From positions 1 through 15,967 of the forward strand of contig CALXVW010000102.1 in assembly GCA_944392185.1 (NCBI GenBank): a stretch of 15,967 bases of DNA, read 5' to 3'. Below the pieces are notes generated by a model. It did no database searches, was not told where the DNA came from, and saw nothing but the letters and a program-made list of their open reading frames with translations. Positions 7,801 through 12,831 of this stretch are shown here, in pieces. Numbering within the stretch: position 1 is the first letter of the stretch; every line of letters starts with the position of its first letter. Both the position numbers and the translations under genes were made by a program. The stretch comes from an uncultured Alphaproteobacteria bacterium (GTDB lineage Bacteria; Pseudomonadota; Alphaproteobacteria; RF32; CAG-239).

Positions 7801-8332
7801 GCTATACCAGCATATGTTAGAGGAAGAAATTTTGCGCCTGCGCTCAGGCGTAATGGCCGATGAGAGAGCCAAAGAGATAAAAGATTGGGCGCCGCAAATC
7901 ACCACCGGCATTCCGATTATGATTCCCGAGACCTATGTCAAGGATTTGGGTGTCAGACTTGGACTATACAAACGTATCGGCGAGCTCAAAACCGCAGACG
8001 AGATTGCCGATATGAGAGAGGAGCTGGTAGACCGCTTTGGCCCCATACCGCCCGAGGTTGATAATTTACTCAAAACAGTAGAGATAAAACAGCTCTGCGA
8101 GCAGGCAGGCATAGAGAAGATAGATGCCGGTGCCAAAGGGATTCTGATAACTCTGCGAGGGAATAGCTTTGCACAGCCGGAGAAGCTGATGGACTTTGTT
8201 TTTTCATCTTTCGGAGCCATAAAGGTCAGACCGGACCAGAAGCTGTTTATTGAAAAAGATTTGTCAGAATATGCCATCAGGGTAGAGACGATAAAGCATT
8301 ATGTGAGCAAGATAAGAAATCTGCTAAACTAG
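4862..8332 (+). CDS. mfd: Transcription-repair coupling factor Mfd
   Basis: Mfd pushes RNA polymerase off DNA lesions and recruits UvrA for nucleotide excision repair. The 1156 residues are a normal length. The N-terminal UvrB-like part (1-340) has the family phrases FPAWDTVPYDRVSP (64-77) and EPGEYAIRGDIIDIFPVG (156-173). The CarD-like RNA polymerase interaction domain is at about 483-545 (VGDLVVHIEHGIGRFMGLE). The translocase core shows GDVGFGKT (635-642), DEEQHFG (736-742), LTATPIPRT (761-769) and TTIIESGIDMPSVNT (875-889). After motif VI comes DMDIRGSGNVLGEEQSGHI (956-974), and the C-terminal domain ends at 1156. Motif VI reads QLKGRIGR (905-912), with Lys907 where Arg is usual. The ATG is preceded by only a weak AGCGGAAA. 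The TerB-like gene starts 11 bases after the stop, so it is probably cotranscribed. Confidence 0.97.
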   Translation: MKYDLNKLGGYMLSSVAEGYDAFLVDYFTQNSADILYIVSDGVELARTADLLEYINPKIKVLRFPAWDTVPYDRVSPNVNIVAQRIEVLSELAQEPNPKTPRVVIASIGAVLQKLPPKKIFLNSSRELATGNRLIFDDFIHYLSVNGYNRVEQVFEPGEYAIRGDIIDIFPVGTEEPLRIDLFDDEIERIRVFDAMSQRTTGELKSYTFRVMNEVVLDANTIKSFRGKYREAFGAAFNDDEIYEAISAGKKYIGMENWLPFFYEDALPGLPDYLPAAKIVLGKNVDEAGQAKTESIADYYQARLEALGVKSAAEIDTYRPIKPELLYYTMPELRKLLERRAPTELSAMSIPSAEGIINCEVIPGRNFSSAKNVAAGQVYTELKDYLAENGKLKRIIACYTEGSRERIASLLSEYEAQDLTLADTWAEALKKAASKTVLALMPLPHGFKGDGLLLVSEQDILGERQNRRHTKKVTAKDFIADVSSLAVGDLVVHIEHGIGRFMGLENIVAGGAPHDCLKIVYANDAKLFVPVENIDVLSRYGIEDENIQLDVLGGAAWAAKKAKVKQKIRDIAEKLIKIAAERHLKKADCFTPPQGLFDDFCARFPYTETDDQLNAIADAMSDLNTGDPMDRLVCGDVGFGKTEVALRAAFAVAASGAQVALIVPTTLLARQHYQNFKTRLEGFPVRVRMLSRLVTPKEAAETKKGLEEGSVEIVIGTHALLAKDIKFCNLGLLIIDEEQHFGVVHKEKLKQLKSDVHVLTLTATPIPRTLQLSLTGVKQLSIIATPPVDRLAARTFVMPFDKVMIKEAIYREKFRGGQIFFVCPRVSDIFGVEQELRALVPDIKILVAHGQMPVRQLEEVMNDFADGKADLLLSTTIIESGIDMPSVNTMIVYRSDMFGLAQLYQLKGRIGRGKLRGYAYFTVPPKKKLNPVAERRLNILQALDTLGAGFSLASHDMDIRGSGNVLGEEQSGHIKEVGISLYQHMLEEEILRLRSGVMADERAKEIKDWAPQITTGIPIMIPETYVKDLGVRLGLYKRIGELKTADEIADMREELVDRFGPIPPEVDNLLKTVEIKQLCEQAGIEKIDAGAKGILITLRGNSFAQPEKLMDFVFSSFGAIKVRPDQKLFIEKDLSEYAIRVETIKHYVSKIRNLLN

Positions 8333-8343
8333 AGAGGAAAAAG

Positions 8344-9009
8344 ATGGCCGCGCAAGCAATAAGATTTTACAATATGCTTATCCACCTGATAAAGAACAAT
8401 AAGCTTTATGAGGAAAATGTGGCCATCAAAAATGTCTGGAAAAAAGACAACAATATCTTTTTAGATATATATTTTTATCGCAAACAAAAATCATATATTT
8501 TTGATTCTGTTTTTGTGCATGATATTTTAGATTTAACCAATGAGAGATACTATAAAAGAATAGAAGATTTTGTGGAAGATTTTGCAAAGGTTGAGGAGAA
8601 CTCGGATACCCAAAAAGAAGAGGTAATAACAATAGATAAAAAGATATTTGAGCCGATAGACGTTGACTTGATAATATTGTCATTTATGGCCGGCTGCAGC
8701 GGCAATTATGTGCCGATAAAGCAAAAGATAATATTTGATTATATTTTGGAGCAAATTCCGCAAACCAAGAATTTAAGTAGTCAGTACCTGGAAACTTATA
8801 TAGAAAGCCTCGCGCCTGATGAAAAAAGTTTTTACAAAGCATTGAGCGATATCAACTACCAAAATCCTGATGCGGTTGAGAATCTATGCCAAGAGGTTTT
8901 GAAAGTTTGCTTAGCCGACGGCCACCTGCATTATAAGGAAAAACTTTATTTGGCAGAAATCTTACAGTTTTTGCGAGAAGCGGGGATAAAGGTAGATTTA
9001 GGGATTTAA
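8344..9009 (+). CDS. TerB-like domain protein, cotranscribed with mfd (221 aa)
   Basis: The C-terminal half (about 105-221) is all-helical and resembles the TerB / tellurite-resistance-like cytoplasmic fold: an N-terminal helix LIILSFMAGCSGNYVPIKQK (about 108-127), then a closing AEILQFLREAG after CLADGHLHYKEK, the typical 'aDG...h..E...l..i' motif that ends the repeat. The N-terminal half (MLIHLIKNNKLYEENVAIKNVWKK, DIYFYRKQKSYIFD) is AT-rich in codons and resembles nothing I know. There is no signal peptide or transmembrane segment. The start is supported by AGAGGAAAAAG just before the ATG, and it begins 11 bases after mfd ends, suggesting coupling. TerB-fold proteins are often membrane-associated sensors of metals or stress, but a role with Mfd is unproven. 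Confidence 0.6.
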   Translation: MAAQAIRFYNMLIHLIKNNKLYEENVAIKNVWKKDNNIFLDIYFYRKQKSYIFDSVFVHDILDLTNERYYKRIEDFVEDFAKVEENSDTQKEEVITIDKKIFEPIDVDLIILSFMAGCSGNYVPIKQKIIFDYILEQIPQTKNLSSQYLETYIESLAPDEKSFYKALSDINYQNPDAVENLCQEVLKVCLADGHLHYKEKLYLAEILQFLREAGIKVDLGI

Positions 9010-9013
9010 AAGC

Positions 9014-9050
9014 AACAAAGGCCTGCTTTAAGAAGCAGACCTTTATTGTT
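9014..9050. terminator. Bidirectional terminator between convergent genes
   Basis: AACAA-AGG-C-CTGCTT, a TAAG loop and AAGCAG-A-CCT form a stem with the outer pairing AACAA/TTGTT. It follows the TerB-like gene (stop at 9009) and overlaps the stop of the minus-strand gene ending at 9049, so it probably serves both. Confidence 0.75.
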
Positions 9051-9513
9051 AGATTTCCTCGTCTTCATCGACGATAAGATCATTCCTGACAAGCTCCAAA
9101 ACCGTCATACGGTTGATGGTTTTGAACTCACAGAAAAGCCCTCGCAGAACATCCCCCAGGGGGTATTCATTTTGCTTGAGGGCTTTGAGCTTGACAGCCA
9201 GAGAAAGCTTCTTAAACCAGCCGACAGTATCAAACTGCTTTTCATACTGTCTAACCTGCTCCATATCGGCTTTAAGGTTTTCATAGGCCGATGTCGGCTG
9301 AGGCCTATGATCAAGTATTTGCTTGACCTCAGCGAGGATCTTTTCTCGCTGCGCAAAGGTGAGCCCGGGCGCCCGAAAGGCGTAGAGCGATTTTCTTCTT
9401 ATGGCCGTTTCAATAGCATTTCTGACGGCGATTGTCATCAAGATTCGATGCGAGACATTGGGCTCATTAAATAGCACCATAGCCTCATCAATTGTAATTG
9501 CTAGAGCTTCCAT
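9049..9513 (-). CDS. Small soluble protein of unknown function (154 aa)
   Basis: I do not recognise this gene. The protein is predicted mostly helical and charged: VSHRILMTIAVRNAIETAIRRK (about 20-41) could be an amphipathic helix, LTFAQREKILAEVKQILDHR is a second, and the C-terminus ends acidic (LIVDEDEEI). It has no signal peptide, transmembrane segment or recognisable motif. The ATG at 9513 is preceded by an AT-rich leader (TTAAACATTATTTATT) without a Shine-Dalgarno, like the small genes at 1173 and 1592. It is monocistronic, convergent with the mfd unit and upstream in sequence of the lipoprotein gene. An open frame of this length with balanced composition makes it likely real. Confidence 0.6.
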   Translation of the reverse strand: MEALAITIDEAMVLFNEPNVSHRILMTIAVRNAIETAIRRKSLYAFRAPGLTFAQREKILAEVKQILDHRPQPTSAYENLKADMEQVRQYEKQFDTVGWFKKLSLAVKLKALKQNEYPLGDVLRGLFCEFKTINRMTVLELVRNDLIVDEDEEI

Positions 9514-9582
9514 AATAAATAATGTTTAAGTAATTGATTTTAATGGCCGCAAAGTATCATGATTTTTGACAAAAATCAAGAC

Positions 9583-9611
9583 AAAAAAAGACCGCGACAA
9601 GGCGGTCTTTT
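9583..9611 (-). terminator. Intrinsic terminator of the OmpA-like lipoprotein gene
   Basis: On the minus strand AAAGACCGCC, a TTGTC loop and GCGGTCTTTTTTT form a 6-9 bp GC-rich stem followed by seven T. It lies about 22 bases after the stop codon at 9633. Confidence 0.85.
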
Positions 9612-9632
9612 GTAAAGCAAGATTTATAAAAC

Positions 9633-10274
9633 CTAAGAACGATTAATCAAAGCAATTTCAACGCGTCGGTTTTGCTCACGTCCGGCGGCAGTGGCATTAG
9701 AAGCGATCGGGTTGGAAGAGCCCAAACCGTCTGTGATAATGCGGTTACCGTTTACGCCGCGCAAACGCAAATAGTTGGAAACGGCATTTGCTCTGCGCAA
9801 GGAGAGTGCGTTATTGGTAGCGGCACTTCCGGTATTGTCGGTATAGCCATAGACCTGAACCATGGTTTGGTCATATTCAACAATAACTTTGGCAATAGAG
9901 TCGAGCACCGGCTGGAAATTTGATTTAATAACAGCCTCATTGGTATCAAAAGTGATATTTCCGGGCATAATGAGATAAACGCGGCCGTCAACCTCTTTCA
10001 CCTGCACACCTGTTCCAACCAGCTCGGCACGAAGTTTGCGCGCTTGGATATCCATATAAGCACCTGTCCCTGCACCGGCTACGGCACCGACACCGGCACC
10101 GATAAGAGCACCTTTTTCGCCGCCGGCCAAAGCACCGATTCCGGCACCTGCGGCAGTACCGATAGCGGTACCCCAAGCGGTTTTAGAAACCTTAGATTCA
10201 CCGGTATAAGGGTCAATGGCACAGGCACTAAGCATTGCAACCGCCAAAAGAGCGGAAAATAAAGATTTTTTCAT
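9633..10274 (-). CDS. OmpA-family peptidoglycan-anchoring lipoprotein (213 aa)
   Basis: This outer-membrane or periplasmic lipoprotein is expected to bind peptidoglycan through a C-terminal OmpA domain. It has a signal peptide MKKSLFSALLAVAMLSAC with lipobox LSAC and lipidated Cys18. A glycine-zipper stretch (about 33-76, TAAGAGIGALAGGEKGAL...AGAGTGAYMD) follows. The OmpA domain spans about 105-213, with NITFDTNEAVIKSNFQPVL, VYGYTDNTGSAATNNALSLRRAN and GREQNRRVEIAL, the usual peptidoglycan-binding signature. This layout resembles YiaD-type lipoproteins. The start is fixed by GAGGAGAG 4-5 bases before the ATG. A promoter candidate precedes it and a clean terminator follows. It is monocistronic; the neighbouring membrane protein is upstream in the same orientation, with a 90-bp gap. 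Confidence 0.9.
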   Translation of the reverse strand: MKKSLFSALLAVAMLSACAIDPYTGESKVSKTAWGTAIGTAAGAGIGALAGGEKGALIGAGVGAVAGAGTGAYMDIQARKLRAELVGTGVQVKEVDGRVYLIMPGNITFDTNEAVIKSNFQPVLDSIAKVIVEYDQTMVQVYGYTDNTGSAATNNALSLRRANAVSNYLRLRGVNGNRIITDGLGSSNPIASNATAAGREQNRRVEIALINRS

Positions 10275-10310
10275 TTATCTCTCCTCATAAAAAGTATCAA
10301 AACTGAGCTT

Positions 10311-10339
10311 ATTTTGCGTTTAATTTGCAAGCAAGTCAA
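10311..10339 (-). promoter_or_regulatory. Candidate promoter of the OmpA-like lipoprotein gene
   Basis: Minus-strand TTGACT (10339-10334) and CAAAAT (10316-10311) are spaced by 17 bases and give a leader of about 30 nt to the start at 10274. The -10 is not ideal, so this is tentative. Confidence 0.35.
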
Positions 10340-10364
10340 TAAAATAATCCAACGTTAGATCAAA

Positions 10365-11033
10365 TTAAAGCCTTCTCCACAATTTACGAGGTCTGTACCA
10401 GTGGTTATAGATATAAACTAAAACCAAGATAAAGTAGAGGATGCCAAGCCCCAAGATACCCCAGAATTTGAGCTGTTTGTCGCTCCATTCACGGGTTATT
10501 TCATTAACATTAAGCGCACTTCCATGCACGGAAAATTCGGCATTTGGGTTTTGGTGGAGAAGAGTAGCCGCAATTTGATAATCAGGGTTGAGGTAGTCAA
10601 AATCAATAACAAGATTGCCTCCGACCTCCTGCAAACCGGCGGTGATAGCTTTGGTGGTGGCGGTGTTATCAAGGTTATAGTGAACCACGCCGGCATCTTT
10701 GGGGATAACAATGCGAATAGGGTCATGACCGATTTTAGAAACATCTTTGCCTGAAAGCGCTCCCGCGCCTTTATTTTGCAAGTATATTCTGGTCATATAG
10801 AGGTCATCATATTCTTGGCCTTTGACATTGACCTTATATTCATTTTGGTTTTGCGACGATATAAACGGAATGGTCTCAGTCTCATATTTGAGAATAGGAC
10901 GGCTAATGTAGAAAATGTAATACCCGACGGCAATACCTGAAACAGCCAGAATAAAAGCTCCGGTTTGGCTGGTCCAAAAATTCCACATGGCGTTGATAAA
11001 TTCTTTCCAATCTCTATGAGCGTGTCTAAACAT
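10365..11033 (-). CDS. Membrane protein of unknown function with two TM segments and a central periplasmic domain (222 aa)
   Basis: I do not recognise a family. An N-terminal TM helix (about 26-44, GAFILAVSGIAVGYYIFYI) and a C-terminal one (about 190-211, FWGILGLGILYFILVLVYIY) flank a soluble middle part of about 140 residues. The basic C-terminal tail (WYRPRKLWRRL) and basic N-terminus point to the cytosol, so the middle would be periplasmic. The middle part is rich in polar beta-like strands (IRIVIPKDAGVVHYNLDNT, LVIDFDYLNPDYQIAATLLH). The ribosome binding site GAGGAGA lies about 8 bases before the ATG. It is upstream of the OmpA-like lipoprotein in the same orientation but 90 bp apart with no clear terminator, so weak cotranscription is possible. 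It may be an envelope-maintenance protein; this is only inference. Confidence 0.6.
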   Translation of the reverse strand: MFRHAHRDWKEFINAMWNFWTSQTGAFILAVSGIAVGYYIFYISRPILKYETETIPFISSQNQNEYKVNVKGQEYDDLYMTRIYLQNKGAGALSGKDVSKIGHDPIRIVIPKDAGVVHYNLDNTATTKAITAGLQEVGGNLVIDFDYLNPDYQIAATLLHQNPNAEFSVHGSALNVNEITREWSDKQLKFWGILGLGILYFILVLVYIYNHWYRPRKLWRRL

Positions 11034-11166
11034 GATACAAATCTCCTCTAAATTTAAGGAGAGATATAAGCACTGATGTTTTAATAAAAAAGGGGGAAAA
11101 AAGTTTTATATCCTGATTTTTTTGAACAGGGAAAAGAAAATAATCAAAAGTAAAAGGAGAAAAGAA

Positions 11167-11571
11167 ATGGATAAAAAAGAAAAATATGAAGAAATTATCG
11201 GTCAATATATGCAGGCTCTAGCTCAATATGATCTTGACGGCTTGTGTCGGTTATTTACACCGGAGGCAAAGGTATATTCGCCGTTGCTTGGGTGGATAGA
11301 ACCAAGGATTTTTTTTGAAAAGATGTGTACGTTATCAGATGTAGAAAAATCCTATCAGATACCTCACAACACATTGATAAGCACCGAGGGCAAGCCGACC
11401 ATGATAAAGCACTTTACCTATCATTGGGCAACCAAAGACGGCCGCTCAACCACGTTTGAAGTCTGTGATGTCTTTGAGTTTAATGAAGAAGATCTCCTAA
11501 CCAAAGAGACAATTCTCTATGATACCTATCAGTTAAGAATAGACATGGGCGGCAACCCTCTGGATTACTAG
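11167..11571 (+). CDS. SnoaL/NTF2-like domain protein (134 aa)
   Basis: The protein is a single cone-shaped alpha+beta domain of the NTF2-like superfamily: a first helix YEEIIGQYMQALAQYDLDGLCRLFTPEAKVYSPLLG (the usual 'Y..al...D...l..lf..da.v..P'), then strands with MIKHFTYHWATKDG and TTFEVCDVFEFNEEDLLTKETILYDT at the C-terminus. Such folds bind small hydrophobic ligands or have isomerase-type activity; no catalytic residues can be fixed. I place the start at 11167, 45 bases after an upstream in-frame ATG at 11122, because AAAGGAG lies 8 bases before 11167 and the first 15 codons of the longer version are Lys/Arg-only filler. A terminator follows at 11606. It is likely monocistronic, divergent from the membrane protein. 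Confidence 0.65.
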   Translation: MDKKEKYEEIIGQYMQALAQYDLDGLCRLFTPEAKVYSPLLGWIEPRIFFEKMCTLSDVEKSYQIPHNTLISTEGKPTMIKHFTYHWATKDGRSTTFEVCDVFEFNEEDLLTKETILYDTYQLRIDMGGNPLDY

Positions 11572-11581
11572 AATAGAAGGC

Positions 11582-11602
11582 TCCAAATCCTGCGCCCGCC
11601 AA
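11582..11602 (+). repeat. tRNA 3'-end-like direct repeat, copy A
   Basis: A 21-base stretch identical to 11767-11787, preceded by a T-arm-like half and ending GCGCCCGCCAA, which looks like the T-loop (TCCAAAT), T-stem and acceptor 3' strand of a tRNA without the rest of the molecule. A hairpin terminator follows. There is no upstream tRNA body, so this is a fragment. Confidence 0.55.
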
Positions 11603-11605
11603 GAA

Positions 11606-11645
11606 GATATAAAAAACCTGCCTCAAGGGCAGGTTTTTTTATATC
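11606..11645. terminator. Perfect-palindrome terminator after the NTF2-like gene
   Basis: GATATAAAAAACCTGCC and GGCAGGTTTTTTTATATC pair almost without a break, giving a stem with a T-run on both strands. It follows the NTF2-like gene (stop at 11571) after a 21-base tRNA-tail fragment. Confidence 0.8.
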
Positions 11646-11767
11646 TGGTCGGATTGAGGAGGATTACTCTGCGCTTTCGCTTGAGTTGCACTGGCGCTCA
11701 TTCGCTAACGCTCACCGCGATACCCCCGTATCGCTTTCGCTTGTAGTCGAACCTCCTTTTCGGAGGT
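11646..11767. repeat. Degenerate tRNA-derived segment split by an 80-bp palindromic insert
   Basis: 11646-11665 resembles the 3' end of a minus-strand tRNA (TGG-CCA complement, TCGG.., GAGGATT), and 11748-11756 (CGAACCTCC) continues it as the T-arm, exactly as in the intact tRNA-Pro at 11844-11856. Between them lie about 82 bases (11666-11747) with GCGATAC-CCCC-GTATCGC (11717-11734), an ACTC/GAGT bracket, and the 11-mer CGCTTTCGCTT twice (11672-11682 and 11732-11742). CGAACCTCC then runs into GGAGGT, an inverted repeat with a TTTTC loop. The insert resembles a small palindromic element that entered a T-loop. Confidence 0.5.
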
Positions 11768-11787
11768 CCAAATCCTGCGCCCGCCAA
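11767..11787 (+). repeat. tRNA 3'-end-like direct repeat, copy B
   Basis: Identical over 21 bases to the copy at 11582, and likewise followed by a terminator-like hairpin and then by a TATCTGGTCGG segment (11827-11837, versus 11642-11652 after copy A). The unit tail-hairpin-reverse tRNA end is thus present twice, about 185 bases apart. Confidence 0.55.
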
Positions 11788-11791
11788 ACAG

Positions 11792-11828
11792 GTACAAAAA
11801 AACTGCCCTGAAGGCAGTCTTTTTGTAT
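11792..11828 (-). terminator. Terminator of the tRNA-Pro gene
   Basis: On the minus strand GATACAAAAAGACTGCC, a TTCAG loop and GGCAGTTTTTTTGTACC form a stem followed by a T-run. It begins just after the CCA end of the tRNA. Confidence 0.75.
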
Positions 11829-11829
11829 C

Positions 11830-11906
11830 TGGTCGGGACGAGAGGATTCGAACCTCCGACTTCTTGCACCCCATGCAAGCGCTCTACCAGACTGAACTAC
11901 GTCCCG
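11830..11906 (-). tRNA. tRNA-Pro (anticodon GGG, reads CCC/CCU)
   Basis: All elements fit with 77 bases including an encoded CCA: acceptor stem CGGGACG/CGTCCCG with A73, D-arm GTTC-AGTCTGGTA-GAGC, anticodon stem CTTGC/GCAAG with loop ATGGGGT (anticodon GGG), five-base variable loop AAGTC, and T-arm GGAGG-TTCGAAT-CCTCT with one G-T pair. It lies between the MerR gene and the NTF2-like gene, the usual alphaproteobacterial place after the MerR gene of this cluster. Confidence 0.95.
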
Positions 11907-11988
11907 ATGCTCTTTTCTATCAAAAGCAAAATACTATTTATCACAATAAATTTTTTATGCAACAGCTTTTTTATTTTTTTTGAAGTAT

Positions 11989-12028
11989 AACAAAAATCCC
12001 GAAAGAAAATTCTTTCGGGGTTTTTGTT
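11989..12028 (-). terminator. Terminator of the yceD-merR gene cluster
   Basis: AACAAAAATCCCGAAAGA and TCTTTCGGGGTTTTTGTT form a long, nearly perfect stem with a 4-5 base loop and T-runs on both sides; it overlaps the MerR stop codon. The 60 bases from here to the tRNA-Pro start are AT-rich and hold nothing else I recognise. Confidence 0.8.
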
Positions 12029-12434
12029 AGTTTTGAGATTTTTTTAGGGCCTCGGCCAATTCTTCTTTCATCGCCGCCAGCTGTTGCTGGAGAGAAGCCA
12101 GAAGCTCATGAGCGTTGGCATCAATCTCAGTGGCAGGAGAGGTCTCAAAAAAGTCTTTTTGAATTTCTTCTCCGACCAAATTTTTAAGCCCTTTTTCTTT
12201 GAAAAGTTTTTGCACGCCTTCAATCGTATAGCGCTTGTCATAGAGATAATGCTTGATTGTTTTAACCACCTCAACATCATCCGGACGATAATATCTGCGC
12301 CCGCCGCTGCGCTTCATCGGCTTAATTTGCGAAAATTTTGTTTCCCAAAACCGCAAAACATGGGTGGCGACACCGATTTCATCGGCAACTTCAGCAATGG
12401 TTCTGAATGCGGCCTTACTTTTATTGACGACCAT
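12027..12434 (-). CDS. MerR-family transcriptional regulator (135 aa)
   Basis: MerR proteins bind between the -35 and -10 elements of a promoter as dimers. The N-terminal winged HTH (about 11-78) is complete: TIAEVADEIGVATHVLRFWETKF, then GRRYYRPDDVEVVKTIKHYLYDKRYTIEGVQKLFKEKG, the family signature. The C-terminal part (about 108-135) is a helix with ELLASLQQQLAAMKEELAEALKK, a dimerisation coil, and there is no ligand-binding domain or metal-binding cysteines. It is the short MerR type regularly found after ihfA in Alphaproteobacteria; the ligand and target are not known. It begins 11 bases after ihfA ends and is likely cotranscribed with it; a terminator follows directly. Confidence 0.9.
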   Translation of the reverse strand: MVVNKSKAAFRTIAEVADEIGVATHVLRFWETKFSQIKPMKRSGGRRYYRPDDVEVVKTIKHYLYDKRYTIEGVQKLFKEKGLKNLVGEEIQKDFFETSPATEIDANAHELLASLQQQLAAMKEELAEALKKSQN

Positions 12435-12445
12435 AAGATAGTCCT

Positions 12446-12730
12446 TTAAGCGTTAATGATTTTGCGCATTGTTTGAGAAGGTTTAAAAGAGATAACTCTG
12501 CGAGAGCTGATAACGGCAGCCACACCGGTTTTAGGATTGCGGCCGGAGCGCTCTTTTTTGTCACGCAAAGAAAAAGTCCCGAAAGAAGACAGCTTAACAT
12601 CGTTTCCGTTGCTGAGCTCTTTAACGATTTCATCGAGCATCATATCTAAGATATCATTAGAGTCTTTTCTAGATAAACCGATTTCTTCATAAATGGTTTC
12701 AGCAACATCGGCACGGGTAATTGTCTTCAT
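12446..12730 (-). CDS. ihfA: Integration host factor subunit alpha
   Basis: IHF alpha pairs with IHF beta to bend DNA sharply in recombination, replication and promoter control. The 94 residues, from the start at 12730, include TRADVAETIYEEIGLSRKDSNDILDMMLDEI (N-terminal helices), VKLSSFGTFSLRDKKERSGRNPKTG (DNA-intercalating beta arm region) and RRVISFKPSQTMRKIINA. KLSSFG and the FKPSQ ending favour alpha over the beta subunit and over HU. An in-frame ATG lies 12 bases upstream at 12742, but GAGGA is correctly placed only for the 12730 ATG. It lies about 100 bases after fabH, with an AT-rich spacer that may carry its own promoter, and just before the MerR gene. Confidence 0.94.
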   Translation of the reverse strand: MKTITRADVAETIYEEIGLSRKDSNDILDMMLDEIVKELSNGNDVKLSSFGTFSLRDKKERSGRNPKTGVAAVISSRRVISFKPSQTMRKIINA

Positions 12731-12831
12731 TTCAATCCTCATTAATGTTTATTTTAATTAAATTTCTGGGTAAAATAGTTATACCAAAAACAGCAAGCAT
12801 GCAAGAGCTAATCCACAGCTTTTTTCTGTTT

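Noticed and set aside
11646..11756. A second functional tRNA-Pro
   Set aside because: The anticodon arm and D-arm are missing; only 3'-end and T-arm pieces are recognisable around the insert.
12731..12742. IhfA start four codons upstream
   Set aside because: The ribosome binding site GAGGA lies between the two ATGs and serves only the 12730 start.
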